64,000 nucleotides of DNA, taken from Pseudo-nitzschia pungens. Taxonomy: Eukaryota > Bacillariophyta > Bacillariophyceae > Bacillariales > Bacillariaceae. Made by a program: the position numbers and the translations under genes. The stretch spans positions 4,340,001 through 4,404,000 of the forward strand of contig CM074759.1 in assembly GCA_037355855.1 (NCBI GenBank). Reading direction: 5' to 3'. The notes under the pieces were generated by a model that was given only the letters and a program-made list of their open reading frames with translations, had not been told where the DNA came from and made no database searches. This document shows, one piece after another, positions 51,519-62,021 of this stretch (positions within the stretch are counted from its first letter, which is position 1; each line of letters starts with the position of its first letter).

Positions 51519-54500
51519 TCAACCCTGAGGTCCAGTAAGCCAGGCTCTGAGAAGAGCAGCCTCTTGTTGGTATGGCTGCACTGGTGGGACAGGCGCTGCA
51601 TACTGCTTCCTTGCAAGGTGGATGGTTGCAAGCCACTGCCGCTTGGCAGTCAGGGTGTAACCTTGTAGGACGTGGAAAGGGGTTTGTAACAGGGAGTGTG
51701 ACTGGGGAAGTGCACCAGCTGCACCAATTGCCAATTCTGAAGTGATGGAAGCATCAAGAGATTGGTGTTGTTCAGCAGCAAGGGTACCCCCAGGACCATG
51801 GAGTCGTTCATTCCTATAAGTCCAAAGATCCCAGGAGGTAAGAAAGAACTGATGGATGACAGCTGTAGCCCAACGTTTGGGAGAGCGCTTGCTTCCAATG
51901 TGGGAGTAGTAGTCAGTCTGAATTTGGTACCAGCGAGGAGACCACCTACCAAGAAGCCAGTTGTGCCAGCCAATAGTCCTCTGTGCCCTGACAGCAGACG
52001 CAATTGCAAGTGAGTAGGATGATGGATAAATGGTCTGGCCCTTCCGAATTCTGGTGAGAAGATCCACAATGGCAACAACCAAGGATGGATCAGTTTGTTC
52101 AACTTCAAGCCTCTTCTGCAGGGGTCCCTTGAAAGCTGACACACTGTGCTGTACTGCCCCAGTGTCCTTGCAGGAGAGCACATGAGAGACCTTCTCGTTG
52201 TCTGCATCACACAATGGGCACCGGGAGTGATCCTGATACTGGTAGTGAAGTAGTTGGTTGCCAACACCAATGCATCCAGAAGCAAATTTGACAAACCACC
52301 GTTGCATGCCAGGAGGTAATCGCTTGAAGGCAGACAGATGGGCACACCAATGGATGGAACTCAAAACAGGTTGTGGAATGGGAATATCATGGTGGTTCTG
52401 CCAATATTTAAGAAGAGGGGGACCAGAAATGGCAACATGCAGAGCATTCTGATCAAACCTTGAACACTTGCATCCATTGAGAGAAAATGCCCAGGGCTCA
52501 AACACAAGTCTGGGATAGTGATGGGCCGAAGCTCTATGAACAGAGAGAAAGGCCTTTGCCATGCTGTCAACCTGATGATTGCGAAGGGCCCACCAATCAA
52601 GAAAGATTCCAGCTTGATGGCCCTGAACCCACTGAAAGTGCACAGAGATTGGCAGGGCAGAAATCATGTTTCTGATGACATAAACATAATCAAAAGACTT
52701 CTGGGAAATAACCAAAGGCCAAGATCCCTGAGCCTGTTTGAGAGCTGTGTCACCATCCAGAGCAATAGTGATAGAGCCAGAAGCAATATCAAAAAGATTC
52801 ACCAGAGCAGTGCAACAGGTGAGAACTCCAATGATACCCGCCAGTTCACTCCTGTAGGATGACTGATCCTCAGGGGATCCACTGACAAAATTACAGCCAG
52901 TGAGGAACAATGAAGCAGTCTTGGTGGAGGTATTGGGTGACAAAATGAATGCAGAAGTTCCTCTGAGAAGGTCCGGATCAAATGACCCATCACAGACAGC
53001 ACTGGCAATACCACTCTGGATAGCATCAACAAGGTGTTGACAGCCAGCCTGTGGTAGAGAATATTTGTGGAGAAGTACCCTTGGAGACTCACAGAGTGCA
53101 TCAAAGGCATCTACTGGGGAGTCTGGAAGAGAATCATATGGATTGTACTCCAGAGGATCCATGTCAGGAGGTTCGGAAACAAAGGCTGAGGACCCAACCA
53201 CTCGAACAACTTGGCCACAGATAACAGGGCAGACAAGCACATCAGCGCAGGCTGGTTTGTCAGAAAGGATTTCAGCAGTGACCCTGTATCTGCCCCTGCC
53301 CTGGGAGGTGCTCACAGTCCAGCCAGTAGAAGTTTTGAAGAATATTCTGTTGGTGGATGGAGACAAAAACCAAGGCCAAAGAGAAGCTGTCTGGGGAGAG
53401 AGCCAAGGCCCAAGATGAAAAGAAGGAGCTAGTGCCCTGGCTGCAGGGGGTGGACAAGGGGGAAGAAAACAGGTCTGAAGTGCCTTAGTCCAAAAGCGCT
53501 TTGCTGCTGGAGGCCAAGATGGAGGACATCTCGGCCAGTCAAGATGATCCCTCAAGTGATTGGAGGATGTCAGCTGGAAAGCCATGGGAGAGAGTCTCTT
53601 CCCATCTGGAGTACAAATGTCAGCAAGGGAGATAGCCTTGAGTGACATGCGCATGTGATTCAAGAGGGACAAGTCAGCACCTCTGAAGCCAGCGTTGACA
53701 AAGGCTTGCATGAGATAGCAGTCATTGGAACGTAGCAGGGGAAGATCTGGGAAGTCTTCAAACAAGCTCACAGGGTGAACAGAGAAAAACTTCCACACAT
53801 GTTTGTACCAGCAAGGAGTGACGTAGGAAGCAAAAGGATGATATGGTGTGACACCAAGATGGAGAGGAATGCCAAGTTCGAGCCGTAGAGACTCAGCAGT
53901 TAGCCTGAGAATCCTACCAGTTTGGGAGGACCTGACAGATTCCTGAAAGAGGGTGGCAATATGACTGAACTCTTGGAGGAGGTAGGGGTGAATGAAACCA
54001 AAGCCTTGATAGAGGGAAGGACCATAGAATACATGTCTGGGAAATGTCCGTGACATCCCTGCTTTATTCAGCACAGGAACAAGAGCTGGGTGAATTATCT
54101 TAGTCCAAGTGGCTTCATCAAGTTGCGTGACAGGCATGGGGTATTCAACAGACTTCATGAAAGAATACTTGAATGTGTAGAGGGATGCCCTCTTCTCACA
54201 CTTGGAAGCCTTGAGCTGAGAGCCAAAAGACTGAGACTGTGACTTCATGTGAGCAATCTGTGCTTCCTCATTGCCATCCATGGAGATAAAAACCCCAAGG
54301 GTCTTGTCAGCATGGTCAACTTCAAAACGATCCAGGGTAGCGCGATTGCCATTCTTATCAGCAACAGAGAAGTCACCGGGCATGTCAGCAATGGAGCGAT
54401 AGTCCCAACCGGATCCATTCCATTTGAAATCAATCAAATAACAGAAGGATTTGGCAGGTTCAATCGCACCACCAGTGGCAATAATCCCACCAGCCCATCG

Positions 54501-57431
54501 GTCAAGAGCTTCCTGAAAGTCAGAAGCTAATTCCTCACCAGATGTGGAGGAATCAGAGCCAGCACAAAACAAATCTGTGTCATCCACAAAGGCAAAACCC
54601 ACAAGAGAAACCAGTTGCAGTGACAAAGAAGTGATAAGATGGACACCATGTCCAGCCTGTTGCATCATTCGGAAGACAATGGTTGACACCAAAGCCCAAA
54701 GAGTTGGACCAATACCATTGCCTTGGCCACAACCACTGAGAGGAACAGGTTCATCACCATACACAGGACCTGACCGACCAAAACCAGTTTTGATGTGGTG
54801 CTTAGCATGTTGCAGAGTAGACAGAAGAACTTCACACACATGTGCAGGAACACCAAAGCTCTGGAGAGTGAGACCTGCAATGGGATGAGAGATTCTATCA
54901 TAACAGCCCTTGGCATCATTCATAGCAACAGCACCGGATCTGCGCTTCTGCCTCAACACATCACAGATGAGCTTCTTGTTCAGGCAGGTGTTGATGGCCT
55001 TGTGGTGTTTCCTGCTTCCATGTTGATCAACCGCCACTGCATTGGCACGTTCAGCATGGGCAAGAATGCGTCTGCCAATCATCTTGTTGTTGATTTGGAA
55101 CTCAGGAGACATCAACTGGATGAGTCTCATCTTATCCACTCTATATTCACCAGGTTTCTTGAATATCTCAACATCCGTGATGACCTGCCAGGCAGAAGGA
55201 GAGAAGCCAACAATCAATGGGACTGATCTCAGTAGAGTGTCAAACTTGTTCAGCTGGGGATCCAGGGCAAAAGCCTTGTGGTGGGCAAAACTCAAACAAG
55301 AAGGTTCACTTGCTGTGCGTTCCCTCTGGTGTTTCCAGGCAGCAGCATTGTCAGCTGGACACACTGAATAGTCAAAGGGAGGCAAACTCAGAATAGAGGC
55401 AGGGACTTTGAGACAAGAAACAAATTCAGACAGGTATTTGTCAGTGGCAGGAGGAGGATTATATGTGCCATCAAGAACTTGAGCAGAAGCATGGGCTGTG
55501 CCGAGGTAGCCAAAATCTTGAATGAAGGAGGGAGTCATGGAGGGAGTGCCAAGACACTGCTGTTGACGCCGGACATTGGATTCAGCCATAGCTGGAACCA
55601 TAGTGGACTGGGACTCCAAGACCTGTTCAGCACCATCAGGGCCAACTGCAATAGCTCGCAAGACAGCTGACTTGTTGACACGTCCCCGAATAGACCTAGC
55701 AGCAAGGCCAAGCTCTCTTTGAAGACGTTCCCTGCGCATCCTGGCACGAATCTGGGAAGCATTCTGGTTGTGAGGTTTGCCTTCAGCAAGAAGTGCATCC
55801 ACCAGGCCTTGATTGAAGGAGTCTCTCCAAGAGGGGGCCAATTTTTTCACTGCCCGGTATTGCCTGTAAGCTTGTTTCAGGTGGAGGACAGCACTGGAAA
55901 GATCACAGTGTTCTCCTTTGTAGAGAGAAAGCTTGCATGCCAGCCTTTTCAAAACAGTATGACTGGTGGACACACCCTGTCTCAGCTTAACAACACGCCG
56001 CCAAAAGTCAATTGTATCACGATAGACTTGCAGCTTCGGGGACCATGGAACCAGACCAGCTCTTGTGTGGCAAAGGTTTTGTTCAACAGAGAGCCTGAGA
56101 GAGGTGGAGGTTTCATGGAGGACTTCATATGTGGTGATGAGAGCAGCGCGCACAGAAATATCCCCAGACTGAAACTGAGCCAGGAGGTGTTCCAGCTTAG
56201 CTTGGAGAGAAAACACTCCAGCCTTGAGAAAGCTGTGCCTGACACGCTTGAAATACCGTTGGCGCAGATGAGGGTGGGAGGACTGGAGTTTGGAATGAGA
56301 GAAGCTCACGGGAGGTGGCAGGTGTTTGCCCATGAGGCTGCAATTACAGACTTCAATCCAAAGCATTCTGTGGTCAGATTCCATACCATAGGCACCACCA
56401 AAGGGACAATACCCAGCCCTGAGAACATCAACATTCTCAGAGACCCAAATGGCATCAATTGGTGTTCTGGTAGTGTTGCGGTTGTGAGTGGCAGGAGGAG
56501 AAGACTGACTATGAAGGGTAAGAATGGCATCTCTGAAACCAAGAGCCTTGAGCTCAAAAGACAAGCCATCAGTCCGAACATCAGCATTTTGATCAATCCC
56601 AAGAATGACCTGGTCACCTGCACCCAGACAGACCTGAAGGGCAGCAGTCAAATCCCTGTGAAAGAGAATACATGGGTTGGGACTGAAAAGATTTTCAGCT
56701 GCTTGAAAGTATCGGTACTGTTGATTCCAGACGGAACCAAGGTCCCTGTCATTTTCAACAGGGCAGTAAGCAGAAAACATAGTGACAGTGTAACCATCCC
56801 TGCCCTGAAACTTGACAAAGGACCATCTCCCAAGACCAGAAGGATCAGCCCCATGGGCAATCTTGTGGGAACTGAACAGTTGATCAATGGAAAACCCTGT
56901 ACCACCAGGCTGAAGCCATGAACAGTCAGAAGCTTCATGCTTGTTGTTGGCAAGGTAGGAAAAACTTGAGGGACTGATATTCTTCATGCGCCGATTGAAA
57001 AGATCACATGGCAGGAGTTTGGATTCATTCAAACAATGTTCAGCAAAAAGAGCCACACTGGCATTGCTCTTGACAAATTGACGGGAGTTGTGCTTGGACA
57101 TGGACATAAAGGCAGCTCTGCGCTGTGGTCCAATGTTTTGGAAAGTGATGATGGTGGAGTTAGAGGATGGAGCTTGAGGGAAGGAGTGACCAAAACTGTC
57201 AGAATCCTTAGCAGCAAGAGAGTCTCCATGAAGAGTTAATTGGACAAACTGAGAGACAGGGGAAGAGGCGGAGGAGGAAAAGGGAGAAACAGTAGAAGCA
57301 TTGATAGGATTTGGAGTGGAAGGCATCCCATCAAACCTCATACCAGAAGAGCTAACCATGATCAGAAGGAAACCCAGTCTGTCGCAGGGATGGAAGAGTT
57401 GCCGGAGCTGATTTGGTGGAAACATTGGCAT
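51519..57431 (-). CDS. LINE ORF2: APE endonuclease, reverse transcriptase, RNase H, zinc finger
   Basis: 1970 residues from the ATG at 57431, 23 nt after the ORF1 stop in another frame, a spacing that suits termination-reinitiation. The endonuclease spans about 95-360: Asn99 (FQNIGPQ), Glu131 (FAEHCLNES), MFSAYCP near 220, Asp280/Asn282 (GIDQN), Asp326 (TPIDAIWVS) and SDH at 352-354. These are the full APE active-site series. After a basic linker, RT follows with DAKGCYD near 843, GCGQGNGIGP and FVDD near 949. RNase H follows (CDGSFD near 1480, SSYRSELAG, ALDGD and VQGHQ), then a CX2C-H-X4-C finger near 1735 (CPLC to HVLSC) and a C-terminal region with SWDLWTYRNERLHG. The protein nicks target DNA and primes reverse transcription from it; RNase H removes the RNA. 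All catalytic residues are present. Confidence 0.92.
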   Translation of the reverse strand: MPMFPPNQLRQLFHPCDRLGFLLIMVSSSGMRFDGMPSTPNPINASTVSPFSSSASSPVSQFVQLTLHGDSLAAKDSDSFGHSFPQAPSSNSTIITFQNIGPQRRAAFMSMSKHNSRQFVKSNASVALFAEHCLNESKLLPCDLFNRRMKNISPSSFSYLANNKHEASDCSWLQPGGTGFSIDQLFSSHKIAHGADPSGLGRWSFVKFQGRDGYTVTMFSAYCPVENDRDLGSVWNQQYRYFQAAENLFSPNPCILFHRDLTAALQVCLGAGDQVILGIDQNADVRTDGLSFELKALGFRDAILTLHSQSSPPATHNRNTTRTPIDAIWVSENVDVLRAGYCPFGGAYGMESDHRMLWIEVCNCSLMGKHLPPPVSFSHSKLQSSHPHLRQRYFKRVRHSFLKAGVFSLQAKLEHLLAQFQSGDISVRAALITTYEVLHETSTSLRLSVEQNLCHTRAGLVPWSPKLQVYRDTIDFWRRVVKLRQGVSTSHTVLKRLACKLSLYKGEHCDLSSAVLHLKQAYRQYRAVKKLAPSWRDSFNQGLVDALLAEGKPHNQNASQIRARMRRERLQRELGLAARSIRGRVNKSAVLRAIAVGPDGAEQVLESQSTMVPAMAESNVRRQQQCLGTPSMTPSFIQDFGYLGTAHASAQVLDGTYNPPPATDKYLSEFVSCLKVPASILSLPPFDYSVCPADNAAAWKHQRERTASEPSCLSFAHHKAFALDPQLNKFDTLLRSVPLIVGFSPSAWQVITDVEIFKKPGEYRVDKMRLIQLMSPEFQINNKMIGRRILAHAERANAVAVDQHGSRKHHKAINTCLNKKLICDVLRQKRRSGAVAMNDAKGCYDRISHPIAGLTLQSFGVPAHVCEVLLSTLQHAKHHIKTGFGRSGPVYGDEPVPLSGCGQGNGIGPTLWALVSTIVFRMMQQAGHGVHLITSLSLQLVSLVGFAFVDDTDLFCAGSDSSTSGEELASDFQEALDRWAGGIIATGGAIEPAKSFCYLIDFKWNGSGWDYRSIADMPGDFSVADKNGNRATLDRFEVDHADKTLGVFISMDGNEEAQIAHMKSQSQSFGSQLKASKCEKRASLYTFKYSFMKSVEYPMPVTQLDEATWTKIIHPALVPVLNKAGMSRTFPRHVFYGPSLYQGFGFIHPYLLQEFSHIATLFQESVRSSQTGRILRLTAESLRLELGIPLHLGVTPYHPFASYVTPCWYKHVWKFFSVHPVSLFEDFPDLPLLRSNDCYLMQAFVNAGFRGADLSLLNHMRMSLKAISLADICTPDGKRLSPMAFQLTSSNHLRDHLDWPRCPPSWPPAAKRFWTKALQTCFLPPCPPPAARALAPSFHLGPWLSPQTASLWPWFLSPSTNRIFFKTSTGWTVSTSQGRGRYRVTAEILSDKPACADVLVCPVICGQVVRVVGSSAFVSEPPDMDPLEYNPYDSLPDSPVDAFDALCESPRVLLHKYSLPQAGCQHLVDAIQSGIASAVCDGSFDPDLLRGTSAFILSPNTSTKTASLFLTGCNFVSGSPEDQSSYRSELAGIIGVLTCCTALVNLFDIASGSITIALDGDTALKQAQGSWPLVISQKSFDYVYVIRNMISALPISVHFQWVQGHQAGIFLDWWALRNHQVDSMAKAFLSVHRASAHHYPRLVFEPWAFSLNGCKCSRFDQNALHVAISGPPLLKYWQNHHDIPIPQPVLSSIHWCAHLSAFKRLPPGMQRWFVKFASGCIGVGNQLLHYQYQDHSRCPLCDADNEKVSHVLSCKDTGAVQHSVSAFKGPLQKRLEVEQTDPSLVVAIVDLLTRIRKGQTIYPSSYSLAIASAVRAQRTIGWHNWLLGRWSPRWYQIQTDYYSHIGSKRSPKRWATAVIHQFFLTSWDLWTYRNERLHGPGGTLAAEQHQSLDASITSELAIGAAGALPQSHSLLQTPFHVLQGYTLTAKRQWLATIHLARKQYAAPVPPVQPYQQEAALLRAWLTGPQG

Positions 57432-57454
57432 GGCTCAAATCACTGACACTAGCA

Positions 57455-60307
57455 TCATGGCTGGAGGAGAATGCAATTGCAGCAACTCCAAGCCTCAATG
57501 CAGAGGCTGCGTCTTCCCCACCACCGGCAGCAGGAACTGCAGTTGAGGAATGGAGAGGCCACAGGGAGGTCACCAGCCATGGCATTCTGGGGAGAGTCAG
57601 GAACTGCAGGGGGAACTTCAGGAGGAATACCAGGAGAGGCATCAGCCTTGGCAACATTGGAAGAATCACCTCCAGTAGGAACACCACCTGCAGGCGCTGA
57701 AGCCTGGACATCAGTGAGATTGGAAGTACCGGTTGCTAAAGTATCCATGGATTGAGAATCATCAAATCCGCCACCACCACTGTCAGCACGGGCTTGGAGG
57801 TTAAAGTGCAGATCCAGATCAAAGGTAAGGTCTGGGGCAAGGTCAACTGACAAGTCATCATCAACAAGTTCCCAATCTCTGGCATCCCCATCACCAAAAA
57901 AGGGAAGAGAGTCATCCTGCATTGGATCTGCAGCAGGTTCAGTTTCCACAACACAATTGGCAGCAGCATCCCAATGGTAGGCTTCCATTTCAGTCAGGCA
58001 CTCAGAAGAGAACCATTGTCGAACACAAGAACCATAATGAGCTTCCAGTATAATAGGCAGGAAAGACAACATGGCCATTGCTTCAGCCTTGGTAGTGATA
58101 TTGTACAAAGCAAGGATCTCGCCTCGGTATGAACTGGTATCGACAGAAAGAAAAAGAGGCCATGACCAATTGTCACGGGTTCTGATACCCAGAAGCACAC
58201 TGCGCAGTGTCTTCAAACCCAGCCCTTGGCCCAGGTCAACTGGAAGATCAAGATCAACTACCCCCAGAACAGGAGCAGTTTCATGGCTCTCAATAAATTT
58301 AGCTTGGCGGTGCTTAGCCTGGCGAACAGTCTTGAGCTTGGAGGGGGGAAGAGGTCTGTCAGAAGGATTGGTAGCTGTCTCAATAAACTTGTAGAATTTA
58401 CCATCAGGGAGAGAGGCAATGTCTGAAGGTTTGCACCGATTGAACTGGGCTTTGAGGAGCTTAACAGTTTGGGCGCGCTTTGTAGCATCACACAAAACAT
58501 GTGCAGCCAGAACAGGATTGGGATCAGGAGTTCTGGAGTTGTCAAGGCTGATATTCTTCCTGATAACAGCAATAGGACATGCCTGAAACCTGGGATGAGT
58601 CTGAAGCAATTCGTTGTAGTGGTCAAGATCAAAACTCTGCATGTAAGATCCAAGGAGAAAGCCACATGTGACAATAACTGGGGCCTGTATGTGGTCATAT
58701 TTCAGGTCCATGTCACGGTCTCTGAGCCTCTGGAGCAATTGTGCTGAAAAGAGTTTCTCCAGGGAAGCACTGTGGCCCACAAAGAAGCGTAGATGAGGAG
58801 CAGTTCTACTGCGAAGCCAGAGCTGAGCAACATACAATTCCAAGGTCTTCCTGTCAGGAAGTGTCGTCCAAAACTTGGTAACAGGCTTGGCCTTGGGGTT
58901 GAGCCTGGCTCTGGAGGGAAAAACATACAACACCAGGCGCTTGTCAACAGTCCATAGAAGATCCAAAGCTTCCTTGAGAGACTTGAGCAGCTCATCATAT
59001 AGTTCCCCAGGGTGTTGTGACATCAACCTTGGAAGGGACAGAGTGACATAAGAACGATGAGAACACTTGGTGCCAGCAGTGACATCCACTGGAGCTCTAG
59101 AATCACTGGAGCAAACCCCTCGGCGTTGGAGGAAATGCCCAGCAGAGGAGGACAAGACAGTAGCATCACCACCACCAGGAAGAAAGGACACTGATTTGGA
59201 AGTGGAAGCATCATCAACTGCAGTTGGCGCAGGTGTAGGAGGTCGCTTCTTGAAATACCAGTGGGAGCCAAGCACCTGATTGGCTGCCAACCAAACTCGT
59301 CCTTCAGTGCTGGGCAAAAGGTTACCTTCACAATACAGGTCATCAAAACACTCAGGAGACATCTTGGCCAAACCAATAAGACATCTCTTCAGAGCATGGC
59401 CTGAAGGTTGCTTGGTCCAGTCTGCAGAGGCTTGAAAGCAGAGAGAAGCAAGGGAAACCAGGGACTCCACAGAAGCAGTTCTCCACTCAGGGTTGTCAGG
59501 AAAAGCTTGAGCATATGCTGGAGGGATGGCAGACTGACAGACATCATGGATGGATTTCTTGTCATTCCCATCTTTCTTGCTGAAGAAGTGAGTGGGGCTA
59601 GGACACCCAGTCCATAGCCGGGATCCTGCTGGAGTTTTACGAAGAGTGTGGATAGGGGTGGGAATGGAAGCACGACCAGTAAAAGGCCCCTTACCGTTGA
59701 AGCACCAGAGGAAGGAATCTGAGTGAGCTTTGTTGGCAGCAGCCAGGGCTTTCGTGCGCAGGGCATGTCGCTCTGCAGACGGTGTGTCAGAAAGAAATGC
59801 AAGAGTAGCTTGTTTCAGACTAGACTTGGAAGGAGAGACCTTGGAAGGAGGGTGCTTAGAGTCTGAGTGCTCAGAGCCTGGCTGGCCATCCCTAGACGTG
59901 GCACTGTTGGACTTTCCACTGTTGGGCTTCCCACTGTTGGACGTCCCACTGTTGGAATTTCCACTGTTGGACTTCCCACTGTTGGACTTCCCACTATCAG
60001 ACGTCCCACTGTCGGACTGCCCACTGCCTGAATGCCCTGTGTCCGAATGCCCAGTGCCTGACTGCTCAGTGCTCATATCAACATCATCTAGTGCACCAGT
60101 AGACACAGCAGAAGTGAAGGACATATCATCATCAGAAGGGAGTGAATCCCTAGATGTACGGGGAGAGGGAGGGGGGGAGGGAGTAGCCTGAAGAATGGAA
60201 CCAGCAGGTAGTCGGCGGGAAGGGGTCCCCGTAAAGGCGCGTTTGTTGGAAGGAGTGTTAGCCAAGGTAGACCTTTTTCGCCTGGAAGCTGGCGGGGGGG
60301 GAGGCAT
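57455..60307 (-). CDS. LINE ORF1 protein
   Basis: About 950 residues from the ATG at 60307; the frame is open upstream to 60505 without a better start. It begins MPPPPPASRRKR, then a basic Ser/Pro-rich part and the 15-nt minisatellite encoding Ser/Gly-rich repeats. The middle (about 230-700) looks globular, with FHWYFKKRPPTP, RSYVTLSLPRLMS, LDLLWTVDKRLVLYVFPSRA and WSWPLFLSVDTSSYRGEIL. The C-terminal 150 residues are acidic (DWELVDDDLSVDLAPDL) then Gly/Pro-rich. No CCHC knuckle or RRM was recognised. By position it should be the RNA-binding partner of ORF2, but that is inference. Copy 1 keeps only its first two thirds. Confidence 0.75.
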   Translation of the reverse strand: MPPPPPASRRKRSTLANTPSNKRAFTGTPSRRLPAGSILQATPSPPPSPRTSRDSLPSDDDMSFTSAVSTGALDDVDMSTEQSGTGHSDTGHSGSGQSDSGTSDSGKSNSGKSNSGNSNSGTSNSGKPNSGKSNSATSRDGQPGSEHSDSKHPPSKVSPSKSSLKQATLAFLSDTPSAERHALRTKALAAANKAHSDSFLWCFNGKGPFTGRASIPTPIHTLRKTPAGSRLWTGCPSPTHFFSKKDGNDKKSIHDVCQSAIPPAYAQAFPDNPEWRTASVESLVSLASLCFQASADWTKQPSGHALKRCLIGLAKMSPECFDDLYCEGNLLPSTEGRVWLAANQVLGSHWYFKKRPPTPAPTAVDDASTSKSVSFLPGGGDATVLSSSAGHFLQRRGVCSSDSRAPVDVTAGTKCSHRSYVTLSLPRLMSQHPGELYDELLKSLKEALDLLWTVDKRLVLYVFPSRARLNPKAKPVTKFWTTLPDRKTLELYVAQLWLRSRTAPHLRFFVGHSASLEKLFSAQLLQRLRDRDMDLKYDHIQAPVIVTCGFLLGSYMQSFDLDHYNELLQTHPRFQACPIAVIRKNISLDNSRTPDPNPVLAAHVLCDATKRAQTVKLLKAQFNRCKPSDIASLPDGKFYKFIETATNPSDRPLPPSKLKTVRQAKHRQAKFIESHETAPVLGVVDLDLPVDLGQGLGLKTLRSVLLGIRTRDNWSWPLFLSVDTSSYRGEILALYNITTKAEAMAMLSFLPIILEAHYGSCVRQWFSSECLTEMEAYHWDAAANCVVETEPAADPMQDDSLPFFGDGDARDWELVDDDLSVDLAPDLTFDLDLHFNLQARADSGGGGFDDSQSMDTLATGTSNLTDVQASAPAGGVPTGGDSSNVAKADASPGIPPEVPPAVPDSPQNAMAGDLPVASPFLNCSSCCRWWGRRSLCIEAWSCCNCILLQP

Positions 60308-62002
60308 GGTGGGGCTAGGATCGTCTGAATAGGCGTGTTGGCTCGGGCGCTGGTAGGCTGTCAGTGTTAACCTGTATGGATATATACAGATGGGTGTAGC
60401 CTGGAAACAGGGTACAGCAGCAACAACAAGGGTAACCGTGGTCTGGACAAGGAAAAGGTCCCTGTGGATCCAAAAAATGTACTGGAGCACACCCACAAAA
60501 GTCACCGGGGAACTCAGAAATTTTTGCTAAAAAACGAGCAAAATGTGTCTCACACTTGGAGCACCAAAACTCTGCGCGCGGAAGAGCTCTGCAAATCGTG
60601 TAGGCTTGTACTCTGCAAATCGTGTAGGCTTGTACGACTGGCTTGGAATTTCGAATCAGATATGATTCGAAATGAAATACAGCAGCCCACTAGCTTGAAA
60701 TTTCGAATCAGATATGATTCGAATTGAAATACAGCAGCCCACCGGGAAGCTAGTAGCTTGAAAACAGGGGCTTTAGTAGGAACACTTAGGGACCGGGGAA
60801 TATCAATGGCAGGGCACACTTAAAAGGCTCAGGAGGGAACTTGAAGTTCAAACTCGCGAGTACTTATAAGTGGAAACAGTATCCAGGAGCAATTGGCTTG
60901 AAAACAGGGACCTTGAGCGAGACACTTAGGGACCAGGGAAGCTGCCTGCTTGGAAACAAGGGGAGTAATTACCGGAAGAAACAGTATCCAGGGGCAATTA
61001 GCTTGAAAACAGGTACCTTGAGCGAGACACTTAGGGACCGGTGAAGCTGCTTGCTTGAAAACAGGGGCTTTAGTAGAAACACCTAGGGACCAGGGGGAGG
61101 CTTGTGTCTTGAAAACAGTGTCGAACTTGAAGTTCAAGTTGGGGTTGCTTAATAGCAAAAAGCACTTAGGGATCAGGGAACCCGCGAACACTTAGGGACC
61201 AGAGAAACTGTAGTCTTGGAAACAAGGGGCGATAGTAGCTGTAGTCTTGGAAACAAGAGTGCACTAAGTAGGAGGTACTTAGGGATCGGTTGGTCTTGGC
61301 TTGAAAACAGATGTAGTAGGGGGAGCCTTAAGCGAAAACACTTAGGGACTGGGGGGCTTGGCTAGGAAACAGGGTAGCTCTTAAGTGATTGACACTAGTA
61401 AGAGCAGGGGGCAATTGGCTTGAAAATAAAGGGGAACTGGAAGATATGCTTGCGCGAACTTGCAGATACTTAGGGATCAGCGAGTAGGAACCTTCTAGAA
61501 GGGGAGTGTATATGTGCTCTATCTTGAAGAATGTAGAACGTTAAATGGGTTCGACCTTGAAGAATGTAGAACGTTAAGTGGATATCACTTAAGAGGCTTG
61601 GAAGACTGTATAGCGTTAAATAATAAGGTAGCTTGAAAACAGATCGAAACAAACCAGGCTCGGAGACAAACTGAGTGTGGAGACTAACCGGAGCAGAGCT
61701 GCTGTAGAATTAGTACTGGGCTTGCTGTAGAAATTATGTGTCCTTTTGCTTGTGTTGCTGCCGAAGCGATCGACCGACCGGCAGAGGAAACAAGCAACCA
61801 AAGCAACCAAAGGGAGCAAGGAGCAGCCAAACAAACAGCAGAATCAGACAGGGGAGGTCTCTGTTGATAGGTGTAGTGCTTGGTTTTGTTGTAGGAGCTT
61901 TAGAAGTGAGTGAGATATCAAAGGGGAAAGTTGTGTAGAAATCTACGTGTTTTAAGTACTGGAACATCGGAACGTCGGACAAAATCGCGCGTCGCAAAAT
62001 TG
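60308..62002 (-). promoter_or_regulatory. LINE copy 2 leader with repeated core motif
   Basis: A long non-coding leader that must hold the internal promoter. The core acttaggga(c/t)c recurs about nine times between 60785 and 61475 at irregular spacing (near 60787, 60927, 61028, 61080, 61158, 61189, 61278, 61339, 61469). Read on the coding strand it equals the ggtccctaagtg core of the short elements' monomers. The LINE 5' end (61940-62002) matches the short elements' first 70 bp. Confidence 0.7.
60648..60725. repeat. Two tandem ~52-bp units with strong hairpins in the LINE leader
   Basis: tcgaatcagatatgattcga occurs twice (60651 and 60703), each a stem of 9-11 bp around GATA. A shorter duplication of gcaaatcgtgtaggcttgta lies just left (60593-60634). 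LINE copy 1 lacks this block in positions 1-150. Confidence 0.75.
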
Positions 62003-62021
62003 TGCTTTTTCCGGTAGTAGT
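62003..62021. repeat. 19-bp target-site duplication of LINE copy 2, right copy
   Basis: Identical to 51202-51220. Confidence 0.95.

Larger units (their letters stand above)
51221..62002 (-). mobile_element. LINE retrotransposon, copy 2, complete (10.8 kb)
   Basis: The minus-strand element is bounded by a perfect 19-bp duplication. It has a 1.7-kb leader (60308-62002), ORF1 (57455-60307), ORF2 (51519-57431) and a 3' UTR with hairpins at 51252-51264 and 51278-51293 ending in (ATT)n. Both ORFs are open. An APE-type endonuclease, RT, RNase H and a zinc finger place it near the I/R1-like side of LINE diversity; the exact clade needs a tree. It is the only copy here that could be autonomous. Confidence 0.92.
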
